A DNA stretch of 64,000 nt from Angiostrongylus vasorum (GCA_018806985.1 JADANN010000016.1:96428-160427), one strand, 5' to 3'. Counted from the stretch's first letter, positions 11,520 to 23,350 are shown. Translations and numbers: made by a program. Notes: generated by a model from the letters alone, not told the origin.

Positions 11520-12645
11520 CACGGCTAGTAACAAACAAATGCCAGTTGCAGAAGACTGGAAAGATTTACATCGGTACAGGATGAAGAAACTACTGGAAGC
11601 AGCAGAGAAAAGAATCAGTGTCAATAAATGTTGTCGGAACTTTTGTGATTATGTTGTCCCCTATTGGCCTTGATGAAAGCTGATGGGATCACCAAAACTT
11701 CCTGCCATGGAAGGTATTGGTAATGGAGAAGTTCTTTACCAATCTTTTCCGTATCACAATCCCGGCTGGAGAAAAACCACCTGGAATTCTTTCGTCATAT
11801 GTTCATACTGTGATAGAAACGTGAAAAGAGGCATAGCTATAGGACCGGATTGTGTCACCGCCGTTTTCCTTAGAGCTGGATGCCACAATTTACACGTACT
11901 TCTCGCAAACTGTATGACACTCTAGTTTCAAAAGGTAAAAAATCCCACATGAGAGGACGTCGCGCACGGTCATGCTGCCCAACAAAGGTCACCGATGCAA
12001 CTATCGTCCAGTATGCTTGTTGAGTGTATTCTACAAGCCGTTCACGGAGATTGTACTGTCGCCAATATAAAGGACATTGGATTAGGCGCAACCGGTGCAC
12101 TAAACAGGATTTCGAGAAGTATTTTGCTGCATGTACCACATTCAAACTGTGTCCACGGTCACGGAATATTGTAGGGATTGCCACCCTCTCTTAGTCTTGG
12201 CTTGTGTCGACTATGAAAAAGCGTTCGACCGTGTCGAAACGAATGCAGCCAGCCCTACCACCGTTCATCGACGAACGGGCGGGCCCGACCTCTATATGAA
12301 TTTTATCTGACTGTTATCGGAATTGCAGCATAAAAAATATAACTTTCCATCGACCTCTTTGCGTACACATGGGAAAAGCGGTTCGATGAGGTCGCACAAT
12401 GCCGCGTAAGCTGTTTAATGCCACACTGCAGTGTATAATGAAGTCACTCGATTGGTATGAGAAAGGCATACGTGTTCACTAAAAATTTCGATCAAACATG
12501 TTTCGCGATTAACATCATCATCTTCTGAAGAACTGCCAACGAAGCAGAGACGATGGTCAATGAACATAAACATTTTGTTGCAAAAGATTCTAAACCTTAG
12601 AAAAATCGAGGGCACCGGAAAGCTACAAAGTCCTCTAATCTGGTG
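11520..12645 (+). mobile_element. Decayed RTE-type LINE, second lineage
   Basis: Translation in shifting frames gives RT-linker words (DWKDLHRYRMKKLLEAAEKR, SVNKCCRNFCDYVVP), a finger-region word (IGPDCVTAVFLRAGCHNLHV), an FVDYEKAF-like word reading CVDYEKAFDRVETN near 12205-12245, and a palm start reading LFNATLQCIMKSLDW near 12415-12460. Stops and frameshifts are common. The words differ clearly from the family 1 copies (for example VDYEKAFD instead of LKKAFDS), so this is a separate lineage. Confidence 0.7.
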
Positions 12646-12784
12646 AGAAATGACGTTATACAGTGCCTAGTCGTCACCCTCCCAAAATTTCAGGCTCGAC
12701 GAAAATGCATACATTCTCTACAGCGGGCGAACTTGGAATTACTTCAATAAGCTTGAGATCATTGATTAAAGTACCCTTGTTTGG

Positions 12785-13060
12785 GATTCAAGGGCGCGTG
12801 TGACGCAGTGGTAGGAGGCGCCACGGCGACACACACGTGGAATCGATCCCAGCGCCCATGGCCAATCAAGCCTTCCCTCTCTCCTGGGATCTGCAAATTG
12901 GGGGCGGGACTTGTCTGGGAGGGTAGCAGCACTGGCTCAATACATCGGTAAGCCACCGCGAGCCATTGTAAAGGCCAGATATACACTCAATCACCTCCAG
13001 CGATGCTTAATGAAGTCGAATGCATGGTTTATCCCTTAGTTATTGATCAATCGCCGAGAG
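12785..13060 (+). mobile_element. SINE family A copy, well preserved
   Basis: The head reads GCGCGTGTGACGCAGTGG (box A-like), then ACACGTGGAATCGATCCC (box B-like). The tail holds AATCAAGCCTTCC, GACTTGTCTGGGAGGGTAGC, CATCGGTAAGCCACCGCGAG, CATTGTAAAGGCCAGATA, ATGCTTAATGAAGTCGAATG and TTATTGATCAATCGCCGAG. A T-rich run follows. Confidence 0.8.
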
Positions 13061-13119
13061 CAGTTTTTTAAAGCTTTGTTTGGGATTTATTTTTTATTTT
13101 ATTTTATTTTTTTGACTCG

Positions 13120-13450
13120 CCTTCACGCTTGCTGTGCGGGTCCCAGCACTTCTCACATTCAATTCGTTTCCTCGCATTCATTGTACGCGAAGATCTTCAA
13201 ACTTTACGTGTGGCTTCGGCTGTTGTTTGAGGATTTTTCATCCCGTCCTCAATCTCGTAGAAGGGTAGTCAAGCAATTCTCATTGGAGTCCTGAAAAACC
13301 GCAGAGAGTGATTTTTTTTGCCAGACAAATCCGGTACCAATTTCCCGAACCCGGTGAGATGGCATACTTGGTTGGCCACGAGCGGAATCGAACTAGCACC
13401 ACACTCGTGATCATGGGCATCACTACCACTGTTCTACCCGCCCCTACTTG
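13120..13450 (-). mobile_element. SINE family C copy
   Basis: On the minus strand: GGGCGGGTAGAACAGTGGTAG head, GTGCTAGTTCGATTCCGCTC box B-like, CATCTCACCGGGTTCGGGAA, then the family tail (TTGAAGATCTTCGCG, AGAAGTGCTGGGACCC). Confidence 0.75.
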
Positions 13451-13689
13451 ATTAAGATGGCCATGGTAGTTTTTGCTATGTCGCATTTTTCCAGCTACTA
13501 GGAATTAACAACGCTTGAAAGACTATTAATTACTTCTGTGTAGAAGAAAAATGCAACAAACAACGCGTCCGCTTTTAAATCGACCATCATTTGACCTCGG
13601 CAGTAATATAATCAACTTGTTTTTTGAACTGCTAAGCTTGAGCGATAAAGGAGGATGGAAGAGGAAGGAAGCGAAGGCAAAGAGACGAA

Positions 13690-13835
13690 CGAGCAGTGTG
13701 GTGTGGTGGTGAACGCGTTAGCCTCTGCAAAACGTAACAACGCGTTCGTTCCCCACCGCAAACAACTGCGGTCCTGAGTTTTGCCATTAACTCAGCATCG
13801 TTGTTGTTGTACTTTGCATATTACCTTGCTGTTAA
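13690..13835 (+). mobile_element. SINE family B copy
   Basis: The head GTGTGGTGGTGAACGCGTTAG (box A-like) and GCGTTCGTTCCCCACCGC (box B-like) are followed by the family B tail CTGAGTTTTGCCATTAACTC and CAGCATCGTTGTTGTTGT. Confidence 0.75.
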
Positions 13836-14900
13836 AAAATTGTAGTAAGCAGAAAGTAAAATGTAAACAATGTACTCATTGTTATTTTTGAAATGAACAA
13901 TCACACCACCACTACTCAACTGAAACGTTGGTGGAAGGTGAATCTGTTTCTCCCAATAGCCTTCTCTCTCTGATTACGGTAGTGTATGAAAGGTGGGAGG
14001 AGAATCTTGCAGCGAAACTGCTCGTTGCTCAGAAATTCATTAAAACAGTGCAGAACTGCTTATTCACCTTTATTTAGCTTTCATAAAAATGTGATAAAGG
14101 CACTGATTCTTTCACAACGCTGACGCCTTCGAATGGTTCCATGTGAAAAGAAAGTTCCGCGAGAAACTCCTTGCCCGTGAATTGTCAAAGCATTGCAATT
14201 CGATGGAAGCTTCGCATTGTTTGAGCTCTACCATGACGCAGCTCGCGTGCTGATGAAAATATCTTACAAAATTCTCTAATTCTATTTCTCAGAAGCCACC
14301 TGTTTAAAGTTTTAGATTTCAGAATTTGATAAACATCATTGATATTGGAGAGGTTTAAGCTAGGGATGGATATGATTATTCTACCAAGTAGTGGTTTTCA
14401 ATGCCTCTCGATAGTACCAAAATCCCCTCAAGCATGAAATGCAATATTAACAGCAAGAATTGGCTATAAGAAAAGGTACAAAAACTCGCGTGTTATCTGT
14501 GAATCTTCTCTAAACATTTCTAAAAAAGAACAATAAAGAGAATTGACTTGCTACTCAAATAAAACGTCGTTTCATCTTATAAAACTTCTCAATGACCCGT
14601 TCTACTTTCTCTTTGCACAAGGGAAAGATGCAAAAGTTCAGACAGCGCTCTGTGAAAATTCTCTTTCATTAGAAATTTTGAAAAAATTTTTTTTTATTAG
14701 AAAGCATGGCATGCATTTATAGCAAATCAACAAAATGTGAAACCTACTGACGTGTAAAGATAGTGTTTCTAATTTCAGGGACAGGTCAGGCAGGAATTTC
14801 AAAGGATGCCGCGCTTTAGTTGTACTCAGAGCGCTAAAACATTTTCTCAAAGCAGCTAACACGTTTCAAAAGCTTCATTAAGGGCTATAAATTACATAGA
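13835..14900. other. No recognised gene
   Basis: AT-rich sequence with only short, non-conserved open frames. I see no splice-supported exon or known repeat. Confidence 0.5.
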
Positions 14901-14934
14901 ATACATGTCTATACGAAATGTTGGGTTGCCGTCG

Positions 14935-15080
14935 CAGAACAACTTGCATACGTGTATGAAATGTGGATGGAGGTGTGGTGGCTTTCGTGTAAAAATTTGG
15001 AAATGGTGGCGTATGACAGCTGAACTCGTACTCGTCCTATGATGAACGCTCACATCTGATGGTGCTCTACGATCAATAAA
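14935..15080 (+). repeat. Unnamed repeat, copy 1
   Basis: Shares an ordered set of words with 15555-15695: GTGGCTTTCGTGTAAAAATT, GGTGGCGTATGACAGC, CCTATGATGAACGCTC and GTGCTCTACGATCAATAAAG. It ends next to the boundary of a repeat E copy. Confidence 0.5.
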
Positions 15081-15254
15081 GAAGAATGAATAAATACATT
15101 TATCAACCTCGTGTAAGCTTATCAAAGGATAAGTGCACATTGATTAGTCACACCGACGTTAAGGGAAAGTCGGTTTCGAAATATTACAACGCTTTATACT
15201 AGCTGATAATAACACCGACTTCTGCAGGATGGATGGCACGGAAGAAAAATAAGT

Positions 15255-15530
15255 TGTTATCACCGGAGGACCTTTCTATTCATCATCAGCATCCTGCATA
15301 AAATGGCATCGCCCAGTGAGTATGCCTCATTCGAGGACATGGCCCGCTGAGGAGGACCTGGCGCGACACAAAGATGAAGCCGCCACATCGAGGCGAATAA
15401 CAAGCATGGACCACCGACTCGGACCATCGGTTCTGATGAAGACGAAGATGTCAAAACGTCAGCCGAAAACAAATATATTTATCAACCTCGTGTAAGCTTA
15501 TCAAAGGAAGAACATATATTTTAAAGAAAG
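15255..15530 (-). repeat. Repeat E (Penelope-terminal-like)
   Basis: On the minus strand it reads ACACGAGGTTGATAAATATA, then CGGCTGACGTTTTGACATC, TTCGTCTTCATCAGAACC and TGCAGGATGCTGATGATG. The order and the CTGACGTTT...TTCGTC core match 62790-63060 and resemble the sequence beside the Penelope-like element at 48485. Confidence 0.55.
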
Positions 15531-15554
15531 TGTTTATAACCTCATGGACAGGTC

Positions 15555-15695
15555 AGATACCATTTTTTTACTGTAGATAGAAGAGTGCTGGCACTTGCGT
15601 GGTAAAACTACGGAAGTATTGGCGCATAACAACCGAAGCTGTAGGCGTCTCATGATGAACATGTTTATTTATTAGTGTTCTACGATCAATAGAGG
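15555..15695 (+). repeat. Unnamed repeat, copy 2
   Basis: Second copy of the repeat at 14935: GGCACTTGCGTGGTAAAACT, TATTGGCGCATAACAACC and GTGTTCTACGATCAATAGAG. The two copies flank the repeat E copy in the same orientation. Confidence 0.5.
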
Positions 15696-16510
15696 AAATG
15701 ATTAACCAAACCCCAATCAACAACGGTCAGCAGATTGGCTTAAAGGTTGTTCGGAATGATAAAAACCACTGACTTGGTCCGTCGTCAAATGACGTCCTGT
15801 CTTTCCGTATATATCTATCGTTAACAGTTTCGAAACTCTCAGTAACATCTCATTTTCACAGCACCGACCGATTCTTCACTGTCAACCCTCCACTCTCACT
15901 GTTCTCACAGTTATTCAGTCGTTTCTTCTCACCTCATCTGCTGTCGGCAGAAAAACGAGAAAGAAAATCTGGCATTGTAGATCGGTAGAGGACGATATCT
16001 ATTTATCAACGAACATTTTTTTCGCTAAGCCTAACGGCGGAACTTCCTAAAGCAGATCTTAGCAACCCACCCATGATATCGCTTCCAACGATCCACGTAA
16101 TATTTTTAATGGAACTGCAGTGGAGCGTCTGATATTTCCTTTGTACAAAGACGATTTCTTTACCTACTGTACCATAACTTACGTCAAACCTTACCAGTAG
16201 GTCGACCCGAAGTGAAGAGTCATAAACACTTTGTTTTATAAGGATCAGAAATTCGATATCGACGACGAGCATTCCGCAGAATGGTTAACACGATCTTTCA
16301 ATAGACGGAGCCCTGAATAGTGTCGTGGTAGCTTTTTTCAAAAATTTCATGGTTTCAGCCGCCAATGATATAAAACATTCCCACTGCTGATGTGCAATTT
16401 GGTAATAAAAAAAGACAAAGAATCCGGTGTTGGTTAATCCATATGGGATTCGGCATTCGTTCGACCAAAAAATCGCAAGAGTTGACTTTTTTGCGTACTA
16501 TGTGAAAGGG
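15695..16510. other. No recognised gene
   Basis: An 88-codon minus-strand frame (16272-16006) is present but has no splice context or family signature that I can defend. Confidence 0.45.
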
Positions 16511-16790
16511 ATAAAGTACAAAGTTCTTGGCGTTGATCAATCGCTTAGGGATCGGCCATGCATTTGACTTCATTAAGCATCTTTTGGAGGTGATTGAGTG
16601 TATATCTAGCCTTTGCAATGAAACGCGGTGGCCTACCGATGTTCTGCTATCGTCCCAGATAGTTATGGTACCAATCTGTCGATCCCGGAAAGATGGAAGG
16701 TTTTGTGCTTCAGAAGGGTGGGAATCGATCCCATGTATATTGCACGGCTCCTGCGACCACTGCGCCACACGTGCCCCGTGCTATGTTAGT
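16510..16790 (-). mobile_element. SINE family A copy
   Basis: On the minus strand: GGCACGTGTGGCGCAGTGGTC (box A-like), CATGGGATCGATTCCCAC (box B-like), GTACCATAACTATCTGGGA and the family end TTGATCAACGCCAAGAAC. Confidence 0.78.
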
Positions 16791-16799
16791 GCTGCGGTA

Positions 16800-18500
16800 T
16801 CTAGGGCAAATCTGATGGCAATTTGCCAGCCGCAGAATTGATGAAAGCTTCCAGAGCCCAAGAGACTTAACCGAGCCTATGTTCATGCGTGTATTAAAGT
16901 TCATGCGATAAACGCGGAAATTTAGCATGATGGAATTTTCTCGCGAACACGGGCTTTCTGACTACGGCAGCGCATCAAAAGTGCAAGGAATATTTTGTGG
17001 CGATGCTAATCGTCGCTGGGAAAATTCATCGAAACAATGCGAAGGTGGTTATTCAGCTTCCTTTAGCTTTCAAGAAGGCGTCGTAAAACGGCCGACAATG
17101 TTTTCGATTTTTATGTGCGAAGCCGAGAAGCTCTGTCACAAACATACGTGATGAATAGTTCTGACTGCATATTGGAATTGAGTGATAGCTTCACATTTGT
17201 CTTCATCAACGCTGCTCGCTTGAAGGCAGGAACTTCTTGCAGAGAATTTCTAGATTTTTTCTGTACGTGGTCGGGAGAAGTCCTTTATAGGCCTCACAGT
17301 CTAATAGTCGTCAAGTAGACAACTTTTGAAGGAATTCTTTGATAATCACGGAAGTGGAGATGAACATTTATTGATGTAGACGAAACTGAAACCAGAAATG
17401 GGGATTGAATTTCTGTTGTCGCAACACCTATTTTAAATAGGTGTCAATCTACAGCTCCAACATGTGTTCTGTAAACAACCACCAAATGAACAGAGACTCA
17501 GAAAATAAGTGATCGTTTTCTAAACCCTCCTTTTTTCATAAACGGTTGTGGGGATAAAGTTACTCGCCAGACGAAATGCTCGCGTCGTAGTCAAAACTGT
17601 TCAGTAACAACATTTATTTTCCCCGCCCAAGAACGAAAAATGAAGAGAATCAAACGGCGCTCCACCTTTATTAAAAACATGGAACGTTTAAAAAAGTGTC
17701 AGAAGAAGCGCTATCTCAGTGTTGCTTCGACAGTTCCCTTTCTCATTTCAGTTAACCGTTTGTCTCGTCAAAATGCGGGATATTGGAACACTTAGATGAC
17801 AACACTCCATGCTCTGATTCAGTTCTTTTTTTCATGACGCGGCTCTTTAATCATTCATTGAATTCATGCAGATGAGCTTCTTTGGGATAGCGAGCCAGCT
17901 TGCCACAAAGACAGGAATCTCATTGCCACAGTGAATTTATGATGAAGGAATAGTAGCTAAGTGAAGCGGTTTCGCGTTATTCGTAGTTGCGATAGGAATG
18001 CGGCTGGCGGAAAGCTGTGTTTCCTTTTCGTCATCCGATAAATCTATGGAAAGAGTTTTTCTCGAAAGCGTATCTTTAACGATGGTGCTTTGTCGATTCT
18101 ACAATTCCTCGTTTGTGGGAGAGTTAAACTTTAATGTCACTGCAATAAAAATCACATGGGCGAGACCCAGTTTGAACTGTAGCTGTTGAGAAATCGCATT
18201 CGATGAATTAAGCAGTCGCCCTCACACGTCGTTCTCGTTCAACGCTTGGCATCCGTTCTACTTCATTGGCAGATTTCTGTATACTTCGGAATAGCAGAGT
18301 CTCCAACACCAAGGCCGACCGAAATGAATATGACGCATTTTAAGAGAGTTCTTTTTGCCTTAAAAATGTCAACTAGATCCCTAATACCTGCATTGCGGCC
18401 ACTTAGTACAAATTCCTAGTGGAAGCCCATCGCCGATTTCTCCACAACCCTACCGAAAGCAAGAAATGTTCTCTTGAAATGAACATGCCAATAGATACAA
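16800..18500. other. No recognised gene
   Basis: Several short frames (for example 16927-17151 and 17998-18189) lack supporting splice sites or composition. A short palindrome ACCTATTTTAAATAGGT lies near 17425. Nothing else stands out. Confidence 0.45.
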
Positions 18501-18506
18501 CCATTC

Positions 18507-18519
18507 AAATATCTTCAGG
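18507..18519 (+). promoter_or_regulatory. Probable spliced-leader acceptor
   Basis: A pyrimidine-rich acceptor ending ATCTTCAG lies 16 bp before the ATG at 18536, with no upstream exon. This is the usual layout of a nematode trans-splice site and supports 18536 as the start rather than the in-frame codon at 18419. Confidence 0.5.
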
Positions 18520-18535
18520 TGTGATTGTCGCAAAA

Positions 18536-21486
18536 ATGAACAGTGTGGCAAACATGGCGAATTTTCTGGCACGTCCGTTGCTGCTTTCTCTCCTCACCAT
18601 CACCGCAGTGTTTGGATGTGCAGCAGGACCAGGCATTTAAAAACATTATCGTTTTTGTAGTAAAAACATTTGCAACTTAAAGCACGAATTTATGAACTTT
18701 AGTTGTGTTAATATCTCTAGTATTTCGTCGCCTCAAAGAAAAGTGGTAGTGCAAAGAACAATGTTTTAAACGGAATAGTTTCTTTCCAACCTCAGCGGTT
18801 GCCGAGCCAAATTTCCCAAATATAGGGCTCCCATAATAGCGAGATTTACCAATCGCCATTTATTTAGTTGCTCGACAGTTTTTTCCAGTCATTTGACTGG
18901 AGAGGTTAATTAATAAGAACTTCCACCTGTATATTTAAAAATTTGTGAAATTTTCATCCATTTATATCTGTTCAACAAAAGTTTGTTGAATTTAGCCGCA
19001 ATGAGCACAAGGACCTTCAACATTAGCGGCTTCGGCTTGCCGGTGCAGATGGTTTTCTCAACGGGAGCTGGTGTAGCTGCTCAGGTCTCCGGTATTGCAC
19101 CGAGTGCAGGTGCAGCCAGAGCATTTGTGATGCGTATTGTAATGCAAGCAGTGAGTTCTCTTTCCTTGGACAAGTTCAATGAAAGCTTCCAGTTTTGAAG
19201 GATTCGCTGGAACTATAATTATGATTAAATCAAATAAAACACCCAATAATTAATTAATAGTTAAACACGGTCTATGGGACTTTATGTAATTTAATTGAAA
19301 AAGCTTCATTTAAATTCTTCCAGTCAACGCGGCTTTGCTGTCTAGGTGTTTGATGTTCTCGAGCAACAGGGTCGTGCAGCCGGGCTATCCGATCCAATAA
19401 TTCAAATCATTTTGGGTCAGCTCACTGTCAACATCATGTACGAACCACTGGAATGCAACACTGTAGGTGTGAACCCAATGGAGAATATGGCGAGTAAGTT
19501 ACCAAATTCTAAAATCCATTCGAAAAAAGTGCTTATAAAACCAACGAAAACAAGCCTTCTGCTTTGAGTGCTTTCATGAATCGTGCCATTATAAAAGTAT
19601 GATATGAGAGCAGCACAAAAGTGATCAAAGGTGATAAGGTGGTTTTTACATTATTAACTTTCGCAGCTACCCCGAAGTCTTTTTAAGACTAAACCATGCA
19701 CTCAATTTAAGAATTACCGTTCCGTCTCTATTGTGAATTATCCTTATTCGCTACGACTATCACCACTGTATCACTATTATTGCTGTTATCATCATCGGCT
19801 TTTCTCTCTGTGGACGCGTAATATCTCCTCTTAAACAAGGGCATAAGGGCAATTGAAGAGAGAATCAACTCAAACAACCTAAGCAAGAGATTGCTGATAA
19901 CACTAAAAATTGTGAATTGTAGTAATTGGCAACAATAACAATAACAGACTTTTTTTTTCCAAAAATGCCATTTTTGAGATTAGAAAATACTCGTCTGCAG
20001 AGACATCACCAAATAAATCTAGTGCTTCGCTTTTTTTGGTAGGAAACTAAGGGGAAGATAAAACCTCACATGGAAGTAATAAAGTAGGAACTGTAGATGA
20101 GGGGGGCAAAATCTTCCTGAAGATGTCGATGGTCTTCAGGGACTGCGAAACTGGCAAAAAATCTCCATGTTCAGTCTTTTTTTCTACAAATATGGTACTG
20201 CTCAGCTTTTCACACTGTTTTAACGAGATGTAAGAATAATTCATGGTTTCTTTATAGAAAAGATTTCCTAGGACTTGTAGTCATTTAAATTTGCAAACTC
20301 TAAAGCTTTCATATCTCATGTTGTTTGAACTATGATGATGTAAAATTGACTTTGTTAGAACATAAAACTGAAAAAGAAGTTGCATTCGCCTGACAGAAAA
20401 AAAATTTTCTGCCTTATTCTAATGAAGCGAGCGTGTGGCGCTGTGTTCGGATTCGCCCTGCAACACAGACGTGGGGTCGATCCCCATGCTCGTGGCCCAC
20501 CAAGCCTTCCATCCCTACGGGGTCGGCAAATCGGTACCAGACTTGTCTGGAGGGATAGCAACGCTGGCTCGATACATCACTAGGTCAGAGCGAGTCATTG
20601 TAAAGGCCAGATATGCCTTCAATCACCTCCAAACGATGCTTAATAAAGTCGAATGCATCGCGCATCCCTCAGGGATTGATCAACGCACAGAACTTTATCT
20701 TTCTTCTTCTTTTTTATTTGAAAGAAGAGGCAATGTGGGGGCATTTGCTAGAGGTGCAATACACATGATATAGATCCCGTGCGATGGCTCACCCAGCGTT
20801 CCATCCATCCAAGGTCAGCAAATTGTATCAGACGGGTTTCGAAAGAAAGCTGTGCTGACTCGATACATCCGGTAGGCCACCGCGATTCATTGTGAAGGCC
20901 AAAAACGCATTCAATTGCCTCTAACGATGCTTAATAAAGTCGAATGCATTGCACATCCCACAGGGACTGATTAAAGCAGAAGGGCTTTATCCTTTCTAGC
21001 TTTATTCTGGTGAAAACACTGATTTCACTCTCACGACTGATTTTATTATTTCAAAGTTACGTAAAGTTACTGGAAACCGATCAGGTTTAAAATACTTCAA
21101 ACAAATAATTAATATATAATACAGAAATAATGATAATGAAAAAATAATAAAAAAGAAATATTCAAGCTGTATTTTCAGTCAAAACAAACGTTTGAATAAA
21201 GGAGTTCGTTCCAGTCATGGTCATGGGTAATAAGCCAGCCTGCGTCATCATCGGCAATACCGTAACAGCAATATGCAACATGCAATGTATGATAAACATG
21301 CCCGATAATCTAAAGGCTATTCCCGCCTCAGCCATGACAATTTCAGGAACTCTCACGACCACAAACATCATCATGGCGAATTGGTCGAGAGAGATGTGGC
21401 AAGGAGTGGTGGACAGGGTGGTTCGAGCCTTGCAATCAGGCCCCTTTGGAACGAACTTCTTCTCGGCAGTTGCCACAGTCCAATGA
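18536..21486 (+). CDS. Secreted nematode-specific protein, 223 aa (4 exons)
   Basis: Exons 18536-18632, 18996-19150, 19346-19493 and 21215-21486 join in one frame of 224 codons. Residues 1-30 form a signal peptide (ANFLARPLLLSLLTITAVFG, then a mature start CAAGPG). The conserved core words are VFDVLEQQGRAAGL (exon 3), GNTVTAICNMQCM, TISGTLTTTNIIMANW and SGPFGTNFFSAVATV (exon 4). Cysteines near the start, in exon 3 (ECNTV) and in exon 4 could form disulfides. The third intron holds two SINE A copies. One oddity: the first donor reads CCAG|GCATTT, GC rather than GT, where the paralog at 61685 has GTAAAG. Either a GC-AG intron is used or splicing of this copy is impaired. An AATAAA lies at 21564. 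I know no biochemical role; the family appears restricted to nematodes. Confidence 0.75.
20425..20690 (+). mobile_element. SINE family A copy
   Basis: Head GCGTGTGGCGCTGTGTTCGG and GACGTGGGGTCGATCCCC; tail GTACCAGACTTGTCTGGAGG, GAGTCATTGTAAAGGCCAGA, GGGATTGATCAACGC. It is the counterpart of 1185-1425 and lies in the third intron of the 18536 gene. Confidence 0.8.
20765..20990 (+). mobile_element. SINE family A copy, 5' truncated
   Basis: Starts at GATATAGATCCCGTGCG and keeps the family tail (AGCGTTCCATCC, TAGGCCACCGCGATTCATTG, GGGACTGATTAAAGC). Counterpart of 1505-1725. Confidence 0.7.
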
Positions 21487-21563
21487 AGCGAGAAGTCGTT
21501 TACCAGTTCTTTATGATGGGCAATGCATTTGTGTGGTATTTTATACCGTTGCCTTATGGGACC

Positions 21564-21569
21564 AATAAA
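21564..21569 (+). terminator. Polyadenylation signal AATAAA
   Basis: Canonical hexamer 78 bp after the stop codon of the 18536 gene. In the left copy this region reads AGCAATAAAC, so the hexamer survives there too. Confidence 0.6.
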
Positions 21570-22104
21570 CATGTTAACCACAAAATTGCTCAACAATTAA
21601 AGAAACGTGAAAAATTGTAATGAACTGTACCACGTTAAAAATAATTTAGTGTAGCTCTAATTAACCAGTTGAGAATTCCCCATGTACAAAACGAGCGGCA
21701 CGAGATCCAGGTCTTCTTTATAAGCAGAAAATGTCTCTACCATTAGCTAAAAAAAAGTTAAAATGGGTGAGCAAAGATCGAAAGAATAAACGATTTATAA
21801 TAGATTGAAAGAATAAAAGATTTATAATAAAAGAAAAATGTGAAATTTGCTGCTTGAGGAGGACGTAGCTTATGCAAATACGCTTAGAGGAACGGGAAAA
21901 ATCATGAAACGATAGGGAGTGACGAAAATAAGGCCTCGTTTACTTTGCACTTCACGTCCTACAAGGCAAGCACAGCTGTAAACCGGCTCTTAAACACGGC
22001 TGGTCAAAGAAATGTTTGCTTGGGGCTGTTGAACAACTATGCAACATCTGTTAATAACTCCAAAGACCTACTCTGTTAACCTCGTGCTAAATAATGGATA
22101 TATT

Positions 22105-23350
22105 TATCAATATGTTCTTACGCACTGATCCCACGGATCTCACTCATGTGGAAGGTCTCGGGCAGGTCAGTCGCAACGAAACGTGACCCGTCACTAAATG
22201 GCGGCTACGGGATTAATCGCGGGTCAAGGAGTAACCAAGGAGTCCCTATTCAGTATAAAAATAAAAAAAATAAAGGACAAAGCTCTCGGCGTTGATCAAT
22301 CCCCTGAGGGATGTGGTATGCATTATGCTTCATTAAGCATCGTTTGGAGGTGATTGAATGCGTATCTGGTCTCACAATGACTCGAGGTGGCCTAACGCTG
22401 CATCGAGCCACTGTTGCTACCCTCCAGATAAATCTGGCACCAATTTGCCGACCTCGGAGGAATGGAAGGCTTGGTGGAGGTCGATTCCACGTGTGTTGCA
22501 CGGCGCCTCCGACCACTGCGCCACACGCGCCCTGTTATTATCTGGATTTTTCGTATGCTACATAAAAAATTTTTACCATCTCGCCAAGAATATTTACTGG
22601 CGCCCTCGAGAACAGTCATACGAACACTCTGCAGTGGGACAACATGGGAGTGAAATTCGATAATCCACAATTACACCATTTTCACTTTGCTGATGAGATC
22701 GTTTTTATAACACCAAACATAAGCCAAGCTAAACGACTGTTAGCCTACTTTGACAACGCTTGTGGAGAGGCTGGTCTTCGACTACATCGCACAAGAACGA
22801 TGTCGATGAGGAACGAATTGGTTACGTATGACGCATTCACGCTCAACTGAATGAATATTTCCGAATGCTCCAGTTTACGTCCATCTAGATTAGGAAAACA
22901 AAGTGGTGAATGACATAGCTCCAGAGTTGACCAGGACGACACGAGCGACTTGAGGAGCTTTCAAGAGCATCGAGAATGTAGTGAAGAAAATGGTCCAACG
23001 TTAACGATCAAAAATGAAAGGCGCCGTTCTATGCGCTTAACTGTCGAAAATAAAATGGGCTGGACACGTAATGAGTATGTACTACAACCGATGAACAGGG
23101 AACTGTAAGTGACCGCATTTGTCGCGATGTCAAACGTACTGGCGGAAGACCACCGACCCGATGGTCAGAGATCTTCACTACAACCTTAGAAGAAAGATAT
23201 GATGCTCAAAGACTCTCGAGCAGAAACAGAACCCATTGGGCTACTGTGAAACGCAAGAGGGAAACGTGGAAGCTTTACTGGCGCCCACTCGAGTCACTCG
23301 ACGATCAATGAGGCGACAGATGATACAGGTGATATCCTGCTAAGCGACCA
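22105..23350 (+). mobile_element. RTE-type LINE remnant with nested SINE
   Basis: A leader piece (GATCCCACGGATCTCACTC at about 22127; GGGATTAATCGCGG) joins directly to the RT region (CAAGGAGTCCCTATTCAG). A SINE A copy follows (22260-22535). The RT then resumes (ISPRIFTGALE-like, GVKFDNPQLHHFHFADEIVF at 22647-22706) and runs to the C-terminal words YDAQRLSSRNRTHWATVKRK near 23190-23260. Many stops. Same lineage and insertion as 4815-5560. Confidence 0.8.
22260..22535 (-). mobile_element. SINE family A copy nested in the RTE remnant
   Basis: Minus-strand head GGGCGCGTGTGGCGCAGTGG near 22530 and ACACGTGGAATCGACC near 22490. The tail ends near 22275 (TTGATCAACGCCGAGAGC) at an A-rich stretch. Counterpart of 4030-4310. 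Confidence 0.82.

Noticed and set aside
21162..21596. 144-codon frame on the minus strand over exon 4 of the secreted gene
   Set aside because: It is a mirror of a conserved plus-strand exon; conservation between paralogs follows the plus-strand protein, and splice and poly(A) signals are on the plus strand.
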